Below are positions 36,530-44,809 of a stretch of 64,000 nucleotides of DNA, one piece after another; within the stretch, counting starts at the first letter, position 1, and each line of letters opens with the position of its first letter. The notes below the pieces were generated by a model. The model saw only the letters and a list, made by a program, of their open reading frames with translations, was not told the DNA's origin and did no database searches. This DNA comes from Microbacterium sp. LWS13-1.2. GTDB taxonomy: Bacteria; Actinomycetota; Actinomycetes; Actinomycetales; Microbacteriaceae. Position numbers and translations under genes: made by a program. The stretch is from contig NZ_CP151632.1 of NCBI RefSeq assembly GCF_040144835.1, positions 3,720,001-3,784,000 on the forward strand, given 5' to 3'.

Positions 36530-38019
36530 TTCATCCCCATCCCGATCGGAAGAGCGTTGACCATCAGCGCCTCGGCCTGCTGGCAGTAAAGGATCTGCGC
36601 CTCCATGCCGGCGCGGGACAGCGCGTTACGCATGCCGGCGATCGCCTGATCAAGGCGTTCCTCATCCGGTGCGGTGACCGTGAGGTAGGCGCCGTACTGG
36701 AACTCGCCGTGGCCTCGAGTGATCTCCTGTTCGCGCTGTTCGAGTGCACGCCAGTCCGCAGCATCCGCCGCCGACCCGTCGGCACCGCGCTTCGCCCGTA
36801 GCGATTCGTTGCCGCGCCACACCTTTTTCTCGTCGCGGATGCGTTTGAGAGCCTTCGATACCGGAACCGGGGTGAGCACGATCGAGAAGATGTGCGTGAT
36901 CGCTTCGCCGGTGTGGGGATGCCGTGCGAACACTATCGGCGAGAGGAAGCCGACGGGGGAGTCGGATCGCGGCCACTCGTGGATCCACATCGTGGTGTGC
37001 ACCCCGGAGTCGGTCATCACGATGCCGTTCCGACCCTTCGGCTCTTCGAGGTACATCGGACCGATCGCCGCTGGATCGACCCCTGCGACCTTCTCCGGCC
37101 GGTTCTGCACAGTGGGTGCGAACTCGGGGTCGAACGACAGCCGACCGAGTGCGGCGACATCGCGCGGCGTGAGCCAGCGGCGCACGGTGATCTTGGCCGA
37201 CGTCAGGGCGTCGGCCAGGTTGCCAGCCTCGATCTGCGCCAGGGTCACAATCGCTTCCTTGCCCCCGCCGAGCGCCTTCAGCTGGGAACCGAGCGAGACC
37301 AGATCGAGGGTCAGCACGATGTAATTGCGGTGCGCCACCTCGAAACGCTCGGAGCGATCCATGACGTCTTGGTAGTTGTGGGCGACGGGGGATTCGGGGT
37401 TGAGCTTGCGAAGTCGTTGCACCTTCTCGTAGTGCTCGCGGGCCGCGCGGATCGTCGTCGGCAGGGTGCGCTCTTGCAGGGTGACCCGCTTGACGCCGGG
37501 CCGCTGCGTGAAGGGCCCCAGCACCCGGTCGAACTGCTCGGCGAGATCGAACCGCTCGGGCAGGTCTTGCATGAGGAAGCCCTGCACTTCGAGTTCGGCG
37601 ATCACCGACACCGAACGATCGTGCGGGTTGTACGTCGCTGCGACATTGTTGACGTCCCAGAGTTGAATCGACGCGCGAGTGCCCGGAAGGTTGAGGGTTC
37701 CGGCCATGCGAGGCCGCTCCGGTCGGAACTTCTCCGTCGTTGCGCCCGTCGCATGGCGGAGTTGCTTCATGAACCACAGCCCCGCCATTCGCGGGGTGGA
37801 GACGCCGTGGATGCTGGTGAGGGCCGTGACTCCGAACGCCAAGTAGATCGGTGCTCCGTAGAGCAAACCGGGAGGCCCGAAGCGGTTCACGAAAATGAGC
37901 AGGACGAGAGCGGCCGCCGTGACGAACGCGAGTTGCCACGGGTCCATGCCCATGACGACGCCCTGCCGCGACCGGCGCGGCAGACGTACGGGACGCGCGT
38001 ACTCGGAAGTGCTGGTCAT
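36526..38019 (-). CDS. SCO6880-family type IV secretion protein
   Basis: A 497-residue protein with two N-terminal membrane segments (WQLAFVTAAALVLLIFVN and YGAPIYLAFGVTALTSI) and a long soluble part. It is typical of the SCO6880 family found upstream of VirB4 in actinobacterial transfer operons. Recognisable stretches are FDRVLGPFTQRPGVKRVTLQ and VRRWLTPRDVAALGRLSFDP. Its exact job is unknown; it probably acts with the VirB4-like ATPase at the membrane. It overlaps both neighbours by one to four bases. Confidence 0.82.
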   Translation of the reverse strand: MTSTSEYARPVRLPRRSRQGVVMGMDPWQLAFVTAAALVLLIFVNRFGPPGLLYGAPIYLAFGVTALTSIHGVSTPRMAGLWFMKQLRHATGATTEKFRPERPRMAGTLNLPGTRASIQLWDVNNVAATYNPHDRSVSVIAELEVQGFLMQDLPERFDLAEQFDRVLGPFTQRPGVKRVTLQERTLPTTIRAAREHYEKVQRLRKLNPESPVAHNYQDVMDRSERFEVAHRNYIVLTLDLVSLGSQLKALGGGKEAIVTLAQIEAGNLADALTSAKITVRRWLTPRDVAALGRLSFDPEFAPTVQNRPEKVAGVDPAAIGPMYLEEPKGRNGIVMTDSGVHTTMWIHEWPRSDSPVGFLSPIVFARHPHTGEAITHIFSIVLTPVPVSKALKRIRDEKKVWRGNESLRAKRGADGSAADAADWRALEQREQEITRGHGEFQYGAYLTVTAPDEERLDQAIAGMRNALSRAGMEAQILYCQQAEALMVNALPIGMGMK

Positions 38020-39473
38020 TACGAACTCCGATCAGGCTTGGGGGTTTGCGGAGGCTGTGCTGAGCGAGGCGGTGACGTAGATGCCGGGGGAGTCGGGGTC
38101 TCCGCTGCGCGCTGTGTTGTCGTGGTTGACGTCGCGCGCGTCTGGGCGGGCGTCGACGCGCCGCGCGGAGTGGAGGACGTCGAGCGGGTTGTCGCGGGCT
38201 TCGGCGACGGAGTGGTTGAGCCCGGTCGACTACCGGCAGGACGGATGCCCGAGGGGAGTGCGCCGAGGCGGGTAGGTATCCGGGCGGCGGAGCGAGCTGC
38301 GCCCGCGGCCATTCGTCCGCCATGGGAGCCGAGGCGCGATCCAGCCCCGTCCGCCGCGACCGCGCCGGCGAAGCTGAACAGGCCGAAGAGCGCGAACGGA
38401 GCGAAGGCGACGAGAACGAGACCGATGATCAGCGGCCACGACTGCGGATTCCAGATGGTCTTCACCGATGCGAGGCCGTTGATGATCAGTGTGATGAAAC
38501 CGATCGTCAGTGGACCGGTGAGAAGCAGCACCACGACAGCCGACACGTAGCGCACGACCCACTGCGGCCCGATCCCGCGCACGGGGAACAGCATCCATGC
38601 CACTGGCCCGACCATGATCAGCGCTGCGAGCACGATGTTGCGGAACGCGAAGACGAGCATGAGGAGCAGCATCCCGAGCATGAGCATGAAGTGGATGAGG
38701 AACGCGAAGAAGTAGTTCGCCTGGCCGCCGGCCCACATAACCGACTGGAGCGTGGAGTAGAGGGCGTCGCGGCCGTCGCCGGTGAGGATGTACCAGGTCA
38801 TGTCATCGACGGCGTTGAGCAGATGACCGGTGAGCCAAAGGGTGATCGGCACGGCGGGGATGGCGATGAAGGAGCGGACGAGCGCACCGACGAGCTCTTG
38901 GCGGTCGCCGGAGACGACTGCGGCGGCGATCGCCCAGACCATTGCGCCGAAGGTGATGATCAGGATCGCCCATTGCCAGAACGACCATTGGTCGAGCGCG
39001 GCGGCCCACAGCAGCGTGGAGGTGTCAAAGCGCATGTTGTCGGCGACGGAGAACATCATCCCAGTCGCGGCGAGTGCCATGCCGCGACCGGCGTTCTCGA
39101 AAGTGACGCAGACGGCGTCTCCGATGCTGCAGCCGTACTTCACCTCAAGTGCGCGGCCACCGTCAGCTTGAATCGCCTGCACATGACCGTCGAAGGTGGT
39201 GCAGACAGTGGTCTTCTCTCCCGAGATATTGACGCCGATGAAGCACTGCTGGGCTGTCACGCTGTTCGGATCCGTTGGCGTGCAGGTGACCTGGTCGGCC
39301 GCGCTCTGGCAGTCGACGGGGTAGGCGGGTGCGGACCACGGCTCACCGCGCACCGCCGCCATCGGCACCGGGCCTGCGGCATGCGTCACCGTCGCGTGCG
39401 CGGCGGTTCCTGAGCCGAGCATGAGTGCGATCCCGACGGCAAAGCCGAGGCGGAGGACTCGGACGAGGTTCAT
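38019..39473 (-). CDS. VirB6/TrbL-like polytopic membrane protein
   Basis: A 484-residue protein with a signal peptide (ALMLGSGTAAHA) and a cysteine-containing extracellular part (CQSAADQVTCTPT). About six membrane segments span residues 165-390, including AFLIHFMLMLGMLLLMLVFA. The 100-residue C-terminal tail is Pro/Ser/Thr-rich. This layout fits the VirB6/TrbL channel components. The start overlaps the stop of the small upstream protein by one base. Confidence 0.8.
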   Translation of the reverse strand: MNLVRVLRLGFAVGIALMLGSGTAAHATVTHAAGPVPMAAVRGEPWSAPAYPVDCQSAADQVTCTPTDPNSVTAQQCFIGVNISGEKTTVCTTFDGHVQAIQADGGRALEVKYGCSIGDAVCVTFENAGRGMALAATGMMFSVADNMRFDTSTLLWAAALDQWSFWQWAILIITFGAMVWAIAAAVVSGDRQELVGALVRSFIAIPAVPITLWLTGHLLNAVDDMTWYILTGDGRDALYSTLQSVMWAGGQANYFFAFLIHFMLMLGMLLLMLVFAFRNIVLAALIMVGPVAWMLFPVRGIGPQWVVRYVSAVVVLLLTGPLTIGFITLIINGLASVKTIWNPQSWPLIIGLVLVAFAPFALFGLFSFAGAVAADGAGSRLGSHGGRMAAGAARSAARIPTRLGALPSGIRPAGSRPGSTTPSPKPATTRSTSSTPRGASTPAQTRATSTTTTQRAAETPTPPASTSPPRSAQPPQTPKPDRSS

Positions 39474-39769
39474 CAGAATCCGAAGTCGAAGTTCACAAAC
39501 CAGCCGAAAAGACCGGATGCGGCGCCCAGCACTGCGGCGGCGATGAAGATCCAGAGGATGTTCTCGCCTGCCCAGGTGCGCACGCGGTCGGATGCGAGAC
39601 CCCGGAACGCGAGCGCAGCGCCAGCGATGATCAGCATGACCAGGACGACGAGCATCGCCCCCGCGAGGATGTAGGACGCGATGACTTGGAAGCCCTGGAA
39701 GAACGGGGCCGAGAAGTCCGGTTGGATATCGGGGATATCGACATCCGTCGGCGCGGTGTAGGTGTTCAT
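39473..39769 (-). CDS. Small two-TM transfer protein, VirB2/TrbC-like position
   Basis: A 98-residue protein with two membrane segments (SYILAGAMLVVLVMLIIAG and ENILWIFIAAAVLGAASGL). Its size, topology and place directly before the VirB6-like gene fit the small pilin-like or accessory membrane proteins of actinobacterial type IV systems. No signal-peptidase motif is obvious. The assignment rests on topology and context only. Confidence 0.7.
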   Translation of the reverse strand: MNTYTAPTDVDIPDIQPDFSAPFFQGFQVIASYILAGAMLVVLVMLIIAGAALAFRGLASDRVRTWAGENILWIFIAAAVLGAASGLFGWFVNFDFGF

Positions 39770-39790
39770 GATCGCTCTCCTTCGCGGTGA

Positions 39791-40399
39791 CTACTTCAGT
39801 GGCAGGCCGAATGCGGCCATGAAGGGCTCGGGAGGTATCGGGTTACCTGATCTGCGGACTTCGAAATGGAGGTGGCAGCCGAAGGACTTGCCGGTGTTGC
39901 CTTCGGCGCCGATGGGGGTGCCCGCGGTGATGTCGTCTCCGGCTGAGACACGCAGGGATTCCCACTGCATGTGGCCGTAGAGCGTGACAATGTCGTCGCC
40001 GTGATCGATCCGGACGGTGTTGCCGTAGCCCTGATACGGGCCGGCTGTGATGACGCGCCCTGGGCCGGCCGCGAAGATCGTCGCCCCGCATCCCTGGGCC
40101 ATGTCATAGCCCTGGTGATTCACGGAGCAGTAGCCGCATCCGGCCACCGGATTGTGACCGAAACCACGCCCCTTGGAGTAGCCGCCGGCGAGGGGATAGC
40201 CCCAGGTGCCGCTGACCGCGGGTGCGGGCTCCGTCGTCGTCTCGGTGCTCGCGGCAGCGCCCATGATCGCGAATGGCACCGCAATGAGCGGGGTGACAAG
40301 GAATCCCGCAATGAGCAGAGCGCCGACGAGTGTCCCTGTCAGGATCTTCCGACCAGTCCTCGTGTTGAGGGCTGCTGCGGCGATCACCGGGGCTCCCAC
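39791..40399 (-). CDS. M23-family cell-wall peptidase
   Basis: A 202-residue protein with an N-terminal membrane anchor (LVGALLIAGFLVTPLIAVPF) and an M23 (LytM) domain. The zinc ligands are visible in NHQGYDMA (H...D) and CHLHFEV (HxH). It should cleave peptidoglycan crosslinks locally so the transfer channel can cross the wall. Its stop is 21 bases before the small two-TM gene, and its start is one base from the TcpC-like gene. Confidence 0.88.
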   Translation of the reverse strand: MGAPVIAAAALNTRTGRKILTGTLVGALLIAGFLVTPLIAVPFAIMGAAASTETTTEPAPAVSGTWGYPLAGGYSKGRGFGHNPVAGCGYCSVNHQGYDMAQGCGATIFAAGPGRVITAGPYQGYGNTVRIDHGDDIVTLYGHMQWESLRVSAGDDITAGTPIGAEGNTGKSFGCHLHFEVRRSGNPIPPEPFMAAFGLPLK

Positions 40400-40400
40400 G

Positions 40401-41132
40401 TCAGGGCTCCAAGGGCTCCGTGAAGTAGCGAACCACCTTGCAGTCGCCCGCCTGCTGGTTTGAATCCGGCGTCGGCACGGATGCTTCGCCGCAGAGCACC
40501 TGCACGCTCACGCGCACCTGCTCGTCGTAGGACGTTTCGCCGCCGGAGCCGTCCGAGCGAGTGAACGTCAGCGTCACGTCCGACGTGCCGATCGACATAT
40601 CTCCCGATGCATCGTCCGGTACTGGGACATACGCAATGTCACCCGTCGTCACCGCCACGACGCGGCCATCCTCGCCAGAGAGCGAGTCCCACTCCTCCCG
40701 TGGCAGCACGACGCCTGTCCGGAGTTCGACCTGCGAGTCCTCCATCGCGGAGAGCTGATCTGCTTCGGATGTGTAACGGGTGTCGGGTGTGAACCAGGTG
40801 TCGAGGTAGCCGAGCCACTCCTCGCGGGTGCTGAGGGTGGTGTCGAAGGTGGAGGCCGCCGCCACGGCGGCAGCGATGTAGGTATCGGCATCCGTGGTGA
40901 TCGGCTCGGGCGTCCAGCCGCGGTCGGCGGCCGACGGATCGACGAACGTGCCGGCGGGCTCGCCGGTCTCTGTCGGCCTTGGTGTGCTCGAGGACGTCGG
41001 CTCGCTCGTCGGAGTGGGCCCCGGTTGCGCGAGCATGGCGCTCACGATGATCGCGACAATTCCGGCGATAAGGACGAGTCCGCCGATGATCGCCCACGCG
41101 ACACCGCGTCGTCCCGAACTCTCGCTCATCAT
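40401..41132 (-). CDS. TcpC/VirB8-like bitopic transfer protein
   Basis: A 243-residue protein with one N-terminal membrane segment (AIIGGLVLIAGIVAIIVSAM), a Pro/Thr/Ser-rich linker, and an extracellular domain with WLGYLDTWFTPDTRY and VTLTFTRSDGSGG. The layout fits TcpC or VirB8-type NTF2-fold proteins that scaffold the channel. The fold assignment is inferred from topology and place rather than from a clear motif. As the first gene of the minus-strand transfer operon it should lie just downstream of its promoter. Confidence 0.65.
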   Translation of the reverse strand: MMSESSGRRGVAWAIIGGLVLIAGIVAIIVSAMLAQPGPTPTSEPTSSSTPRPTETGEPAGTFVDPSAADRGWTPEPITTDADTYIAAAVAAASTFDTTLSTREEWLGYLDTWFTPDTRYTSEADQLSAMEDSQVELRTGVVLPREEWDSLSGEDGRVVAVTTGDIAYVPVPDDASGDMSIGTSDVTLTFTRSDGSGGETSYDEQVRVSVQVLCGEASVPTPDSNQQAGDCKVVRYFTEPLEP

Positions 41133-41257
41133 CCTCGGTCAGCCCTCCTGATCCTTCAGGACGGCCACCGTGCACTGACGATTTTGCTCGCGCGACGGTC
41201 GCCGTGACCGCATCCTAAACACGCGGTGCGGTCGCGGAAAAGGAATCGATGCAAGGT

Positions 41258-41266
41258 TGTGGATAA
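41258..41266 (-). promoter_or_regulatory. Perfect DnaA box in the transfer control region
   Basis: TGTGGATAA on the plus strand is TTATCCACA on the minus strand, an exact match to the DnaA-box consensus. The gap 41133-41518 between the divergent transfer operon and the winged-helix gene holds it, along with a weaker relative (TTATCCCTC near 41328) and an inverted repeat. One box may occur by chance in 64 kb of this composition, but its place in an AT-richer control region is suggestive. Confidence 0.4.
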
Positions 41267-41427
41267 GTCTGTTGTGGCTGCCGCCTGTGGAGGAGTCGAC
41301 CGATGCTTTCCTCAGGGTCGCGTAGTTTATCCCTCGGATCAGGATCTTGTCTGTCGGTCGAACGGGGGACACCGCCGCCGGCGCATTTGCTATGCGCAGT
41401 CCAACAAGTACCCGACCGATTATCATG

Positions 41428-41450
41428 GCCACACGGTATACGAGTGTGGC
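41428..41450. repeat. Inverted repeat upstream of the winged-helix regulator
   Basis: GCCACAC (41428-41434) and GTGTGGC (41444-41450) are exact inverse copies. They are separated by nine bases that include the palindrome GTATAC. The repeat lies about 70 bases before the regulator start, in the region that must also drive the divergent transfer operon. It is a plausible operator for that regulator. Confidence 0.5.
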
Positions 41451-41518
41451 TCGAAAGTAAACAACTAAATAGGATGCTTTGCTGGACTTCGTTGCGGCCT
41501 GTGGGCCAGAATTGCCCC

Positions 41519-41842
41519 ATGCCTCGTCTCGCGCAACCAGCGGGCTCTGAAGATGCCCACGACCCGATCGCGCTTCTCGGCAATCTCGTCAAAGCGGCGA
41601 TCCTCCGCTATCTGCGTTCAAACCCTGACGTAACGGTCGGGCCGATCTGTGACGCGCTCGATCTGGGGCCGACGACAATCCAGCCGCGGCTCAATGAGCT
41701 CGAGGCGGCCGGCCTCGTGATCGCCGACCCGCCCAGCGTTGCAGGCGAGTCCCGTAAGGGCGTCTGGGTCAAATACAGCGTGAACAACGAGGCCGTCACC
41801 GACCTCTACCTTCGTCTCGGGATGGCGATCGGAGAGTTCTGA
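41519..41842 (+). CDS. ArsR-like winged-helix regulator
   Basis: 107 residues from the ATG at 41519. A winged helix is clear: LLGNLVKAAILRYLRSNPD, then VTVGPICDALDLGPTTIQPR, then LNELEAAGLV and GVWVKYSVN for the wing. No metal-binding cysteines are present, so it is unlikely to be a metal sensor. It is divergent from the transfer operon across a 386-base region with an inverted repeat and a DnaA box. It is therefore the best candidate for the switch controlling transfer. The longer upstream frame is not supported by a ribosome site. Confidence 0.8.
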   Translation: MPRLAQPAGSEDAHDPIALLGNLVKAAILRYLRSNPDVTVGPICDALDLGPTTIQPRLNELEAAGLVIADPPSVAGESRKGVWVKYSVNNEAVTDLYLRLGMAIGEF

Positions 41843-41900
41843 GCCGTCGAATGTCGGTGGCCGGGGGTATGCCTGGGGTTAGCCCGAGGAGGTGGTCGCG

Positions 41901-42392
41901 GTGGAGATCTGCACCTGGGTGGTGGTTGCAGGCCTTGTCCTTGCTGCGGTTGTTGCCGTGTGCTTGAAGCGGCGCGCTCGCCGCGTGTACGTGATCGATC
42001 ATGTTCGAGTGGAGATGCACCCCGCCTGCGTCGTGGAGGACCGCGTTATTGAGCAGGTGTGGCGATCCGCTGTCTCGATGACGAATCTGTCACGTCGGCC
42101 GCGAGCCGTCCCAACCTTCGCCGAGCGCTCCACTGTGCAAGCCGGTCGACGCGAGTATCTCGCGAGTGTCTACTTCGATGCAGACGACCTCGAGATTAAC
42201 CCGCGCGCAGTTGCGCTGGCATGGATCGAGTACGTGCTGCCGATGGATGCGGTACCCGGTCGGGCTCGCTTGGCGCTCCTGGGAGTCGAGCGACGACGAG
42301 GGGCGTTGGTCTTCGCGGTACGTCGGGAGAGCGACGTGAGGCGGTCGGTGGCCGGGCGCGGAAAGATAGGTCCGGAACTCCGCCCAGCATGA
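41901..42392 (+). CDS. Membrane-anchored hypothetical protein
   Basis: About 163 residues from the GTG at 41901. GAGGAGG ends eight bases before it; an upstream in-frame GTG at 41892 falls inside that site. One N-terminal membrane segment (VVVAGLVLAAVVAVCL) precedes a basic stretch and a predicted beta-rich cytoplasmic domain (VYFDADDLEINPRAVALAWI). I do not recognise the family. It follows the winged-helix regulator by 58 bases and precedes the tRNA-Arg gene, which is on the other strand. Confidence 0.55.
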   Translation: MEICTWVVVAGLVLAAVVAVCLKRRARRVYVIDHVRVEMHPACVVEDRVIEQVWRSAVSMTNLSRRPRAVPTFAERSTVQAGRREYLASVYFDADDLEINPRAVALAWIEYVLPMDAVPGRARLALLGVERRRGALVFAVRRESDVRRSVAGRGKIGPELRPA

Positions 42393-42439
42393 CCGTCTGT
42401 AGCGACTCGGTAAGACCTATGTCGTCACTCATCAAAAGG

Positions 42440-42511
42440 TGCCCCCGGAGGGATTCGAACCCCCGACCCTCTCCTTAGGACGGAGTGGCTCTTCCACTGA
42501 GCTACGGAGGC
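42440..42511 (-). tRNA. tRNA-Arg (anticodon CCU)
   Basis: The minus strand from 42511 folds as a tRNA. The acceptor GCCTCCG pairs with CGGGGGC, the D arm has TAGCTCAGTGG, the anticodon loop is GTCCTAA with CCT, and the T arm is GGGGGTTCGAATCCC. The CCA end is not encoded, since ACC is followed by TTTT. The outer anticodon-stem pair (A-A) is weak. It lies inside the island with its 3' end facing the transfer operon, and an excisionase-like gene is just upstream. It is either island cargo or a second integration site. Confidence 0.88.
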
Positions 42512-42524
42512 CAGCGTTCTGATC

Positions 42525-42905
42525 TTACCTGTGAGTGTTGGCCTCGATGAATGACGTGAGCGTCGCCCGCGAGATGTACTTGCCGGACCCGACTTGTGTG
42601 TGCTCGATGACCCCATCCTTCATCAGTGCGTGCAACGTCCCGTAGGAGATGCCAAGTTCGCTCGCCGCGTCCTTCAGTTTGAGCAGCATCGGCCCCGACG
42701 CCGACGGCTGGCGCTGATCCGGGGTGCCCGGCTCAGGCTGCAATTCGACCACCTGCACGTCGGTGGCCTTCGTCTCCCACCTACCGGCGAATGCCCACGA
42801 GGTGGTCAACTCGTCCTTGACCTTCTTCGCTGCGGATTCTTCATCGGCGGCTCGAACCCACAACTCGGCCACTTCGACCTTCGTCACCATCACCTTGAAC
42901 CGCAT
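42525..42905 (-). CDS. Excisionase-type HTH protein with N-terminal extension
   Basis: A 126-residue protein. The C-terminal 55 residues are an excisionase/MerR-type helix-turn-helix: LKLKDAASELGISYGTLHAL, MKDGVIEHTQVGSGKYISR, ATLTSFIEANT. The N-terminal 60 residues (FKVMVTKVEVAELWVRAADE, ESAAKKVKDEL) form an unrelated small alpha/beta module. The gene is 14 bases from the 5' end of the tRNA-Arg gene. It could be a recombination directionality factor for the island or a local regulator. Confidence 0.7.
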   Translation of the reverse strand: MRFKVMVTKVEVAELWVRAADEESAAKKVKDELTTSWAFAGRWETKATDVQVVELQPEPGTPDQRQPSASGPMLLKLKDAASELGISYGTLHALMKDGVIEHTQVGSGKYISRATLTSFIEANTHR

Positions 42906-43507
42906 GGTCCCTCCTGCGAACGAAGGCCCCGGGGTTGCCCCCAGGGCCCGAGCAGCTCCGTCCTGGGAGCATCGTACGCCCCAAATGCGCCAGTGCGCGG
43001 CCCCCCTTGACGTCTCTCTCGACCGGATGGATGCCAGGCCATTCGGTTAGGTACGGGCATCTGAGCTCGCCGGCCGGGCAGCGAGCCCCAATTCTCGAAC
43101 TCGGGTGCGGGCGCCGATCACCTGGGTCGCGATCTCGCGGCCGTGAGGACGCCGGGCATCGACTTCGTGCCTTACATGTCCGGCGATGCTTTCGCATCCA
43201 GCGTCGTCAGAGCCTCATGATCGGCGGTGCACTGGCCGCGGAGCGCCTACGACAGTTGCCGCCCTTCGCAGACGCCGTGCACGCTTCGAGTAGGGCGGTC
43301 GCCTTTTCTGTCGCAATGGGGATCACACACCTCGTCGATCCGAGCGCAGGAGTTGGGTGACCTTCGATCAATTTATGGGCGGCATCCTGCGTGAATGTAC
43401 CCATCTGGGCGAGCATCTCGTCACTGCGGCTGCATCACGTTGACGACGGTGATCCCCGACTACCGACCGCGTCGTCCTCGCGATGCGACTCGGACAACGC
43501 CGTCACA
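42906..43507. other. Gap with no convincing gene
   Basis: About 600 bases between the excisionase-like gene and the next minus-strand gene. The only possible product is a 65-residue minus-strand frame (43404 to 43207) beginning MGTFTQDAAHKLIEGHPTPA, which has no ribosome site I would trust and ends in a low-complexity Arg-rich tail. It may be a decayed gene. I see no repeat, hairpin or tRNA here. Confidence 0.35.
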
Positions 43508-44776
43508 TCATCGCTCCGTGCCCTCGGCCTCGGTGACTTCGGGAACATTCGACTCACCGGTGCGTTGGAGACGGTTCGCGATCTTACCCGCGAGGCGTCC
43601 GGTCGACATCCGTGCGTTCTCAAGGGTGTCGTTGCCGAAGCGTCCCACGGTCTGAAGCCCGTCTTTGCCTGCGCCGACGACGCCGTCCCTCACGTCGGCG
43701 GCCGCGGCCGACCAGCGGCGCGCTTCGAGGAAGTCTCGCTCGTCTGCGAGGCCGAGCGTCAGGTGAAGGTCCCTGACTCCAGCCGCGACCTCGTTGCTCG
43801 CGTTCACGACGACCTTGGACGATACCGGGTTCAGCAGCACTTTGGTGTTCGCGCGACTTGCAGCTGTGTCCATCCTGGTAACGAGCTGCGACGTGGCTTT
43901 CGAGATTGCGTCGGTTCGCCGCTGACGCGCCGTGTGCAGCGCGAGTCGATGGCTGTCGAGCTCGTTGGGGGAGGCATCGAGCACGCGGTCGATCTCCAAC
44001 ACCGCCATTGCATCCTGCAACTGGAAGCAACGGGCAAGCACCGCGAGCCACTCCACGACGGTGTCCTGCGCCTGCTTCGACAACTCGGCGAGGTCAGCGA
44101 TCTTCGTTTCTTTTTCCAGCTTCTCGGCGAGCGCATCGAGCTGGCGCAGCGCATACGCCTGTGTGCGGGCGATCGTGGATGCCGATCCCTGGATCTTCGA
44201 CCACGTCACCTCCGACACTCGGCCAACCTCTGCCCGCACGACCATCGCCTCATCGAGCATCAGCTCGACGCCGATCATGTCGGCCAGCACGGCATCTTTC
44301 TGGGCGCGGAGGATGTCATCGACCTTGGCGTCGATCTTCGCGAGGTATTCGGTGATCTCCTCCATTTGCTGCTGCATCGCGTATTGGGCCATGATGCCGC
44401 CCACCCCGGCGAGGATCGCGGGGTTCGTGAGCATCGCGCCCGGCTTGGCTACGAATTGCAGGTTCTTCGCGAACTGTCCGTTCGTTCCACGCGTCGTTGC
44501 CTGGACGAACTGGCCACCGGAGCGCTGGACGAGATTCGCGCTCTGCGCGGCGCGCGCCGATTCTTCGGTCAACTTCATCCAGCGACCGGCGTTCGCCGAC
44601 ACCTCTGACGCGGTCTGCAGTGCCGACCCGCTCTTTGCAGCCAACGCGTTCAACGGCCGCAGGTCGAGTTCCCGCGACGGCGCTCCAGTAGATGCGACGA
44701 ACAGCTCGACGGCGGCAGGCTCTCCGATAACAACCAGCCCGTTGCCGTCGCTGATCAGTTCGATCTCGTCGTTCAT
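43508..44776 (-). CDS. Hypothetical protein with hydrophobic core and coiled coils
   Basis: A 422-residue protein of unknown family. Residues about 115-135 form a hydrophobic stretch (MLTNPAILAGVGGIMAQYAM). It is followed by long helical segments (QQQMEEITEYLAKIDAKVDD, ALRQLDALAEKLEKETKIAD), and the C-terminal part is helical and charged. The layout of one weak membrane segment and flanking coils recalls pore-forming or membrane-remodelling effectors, which is inference only. It follows the DUF4230-like gene by 33 bases and is probably co-transcribed with it. Confidence 0.65.
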   Translation of the reverse strand: MNDEIELISDGNGLVVIGEPAAVELFVASTGAPSRELDLRPLNALAAKSGSALQTASEVSANAGRWMKLTEESARAAQSANLVQRSGGQFVQATTRGTNGQFAKNLQFVAKPGAMLTNPAILAGVGGIMAQYAMQQQMEEITEYLAKIDAKVDDILRAQKDAVLADMIGVELMLDEAMVVRAEVGRVSEVTWSKIQGSASTIARTQAYALRQLDALAEKLEKETKIADLAELSKQAQDTVVEWLAVLARCFQLQDAMAVLEIDRVLDASPNELDSHRLALHTARQRRTDAISKATSQLVTRMDTAASRANTKVLLNPVSSKVVVNASNEVAAGVRDLHLTLGLADERDFLEARRWSAAAADVRDGVVGAGKDGLQTVGRFGNDTLENARMSTGRLAGKIANRLQRTGESNVPEVTEAEGTER

Positions 44777-44809
44777 TCGCTCTCGTTTCTCTGCCAGTGC
44801 GTCGTTAGG

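Noticed and set aside
36662..38550. Very long open frames on both strands (553 and 552 codons) over the SCO6880-like gene
   Set aside because: They overlap a recognisable conserved protein in full, are Arg/Pro-rich and arise from GC-rich codon bias.
38322..39413. A 363-codon plus-strand frame opposite the VirB6-like gene
   Set aside because: Composition is Asp/Glu/Arg/His-rich antisense of a membrane protein; no motif.
43207..43404. A 65-codon minus-strand frame
   Set aside because: The first 50 residues look plausible but there is no ribosome site and the end is low-complexity; kept only as a note in the gap entry.
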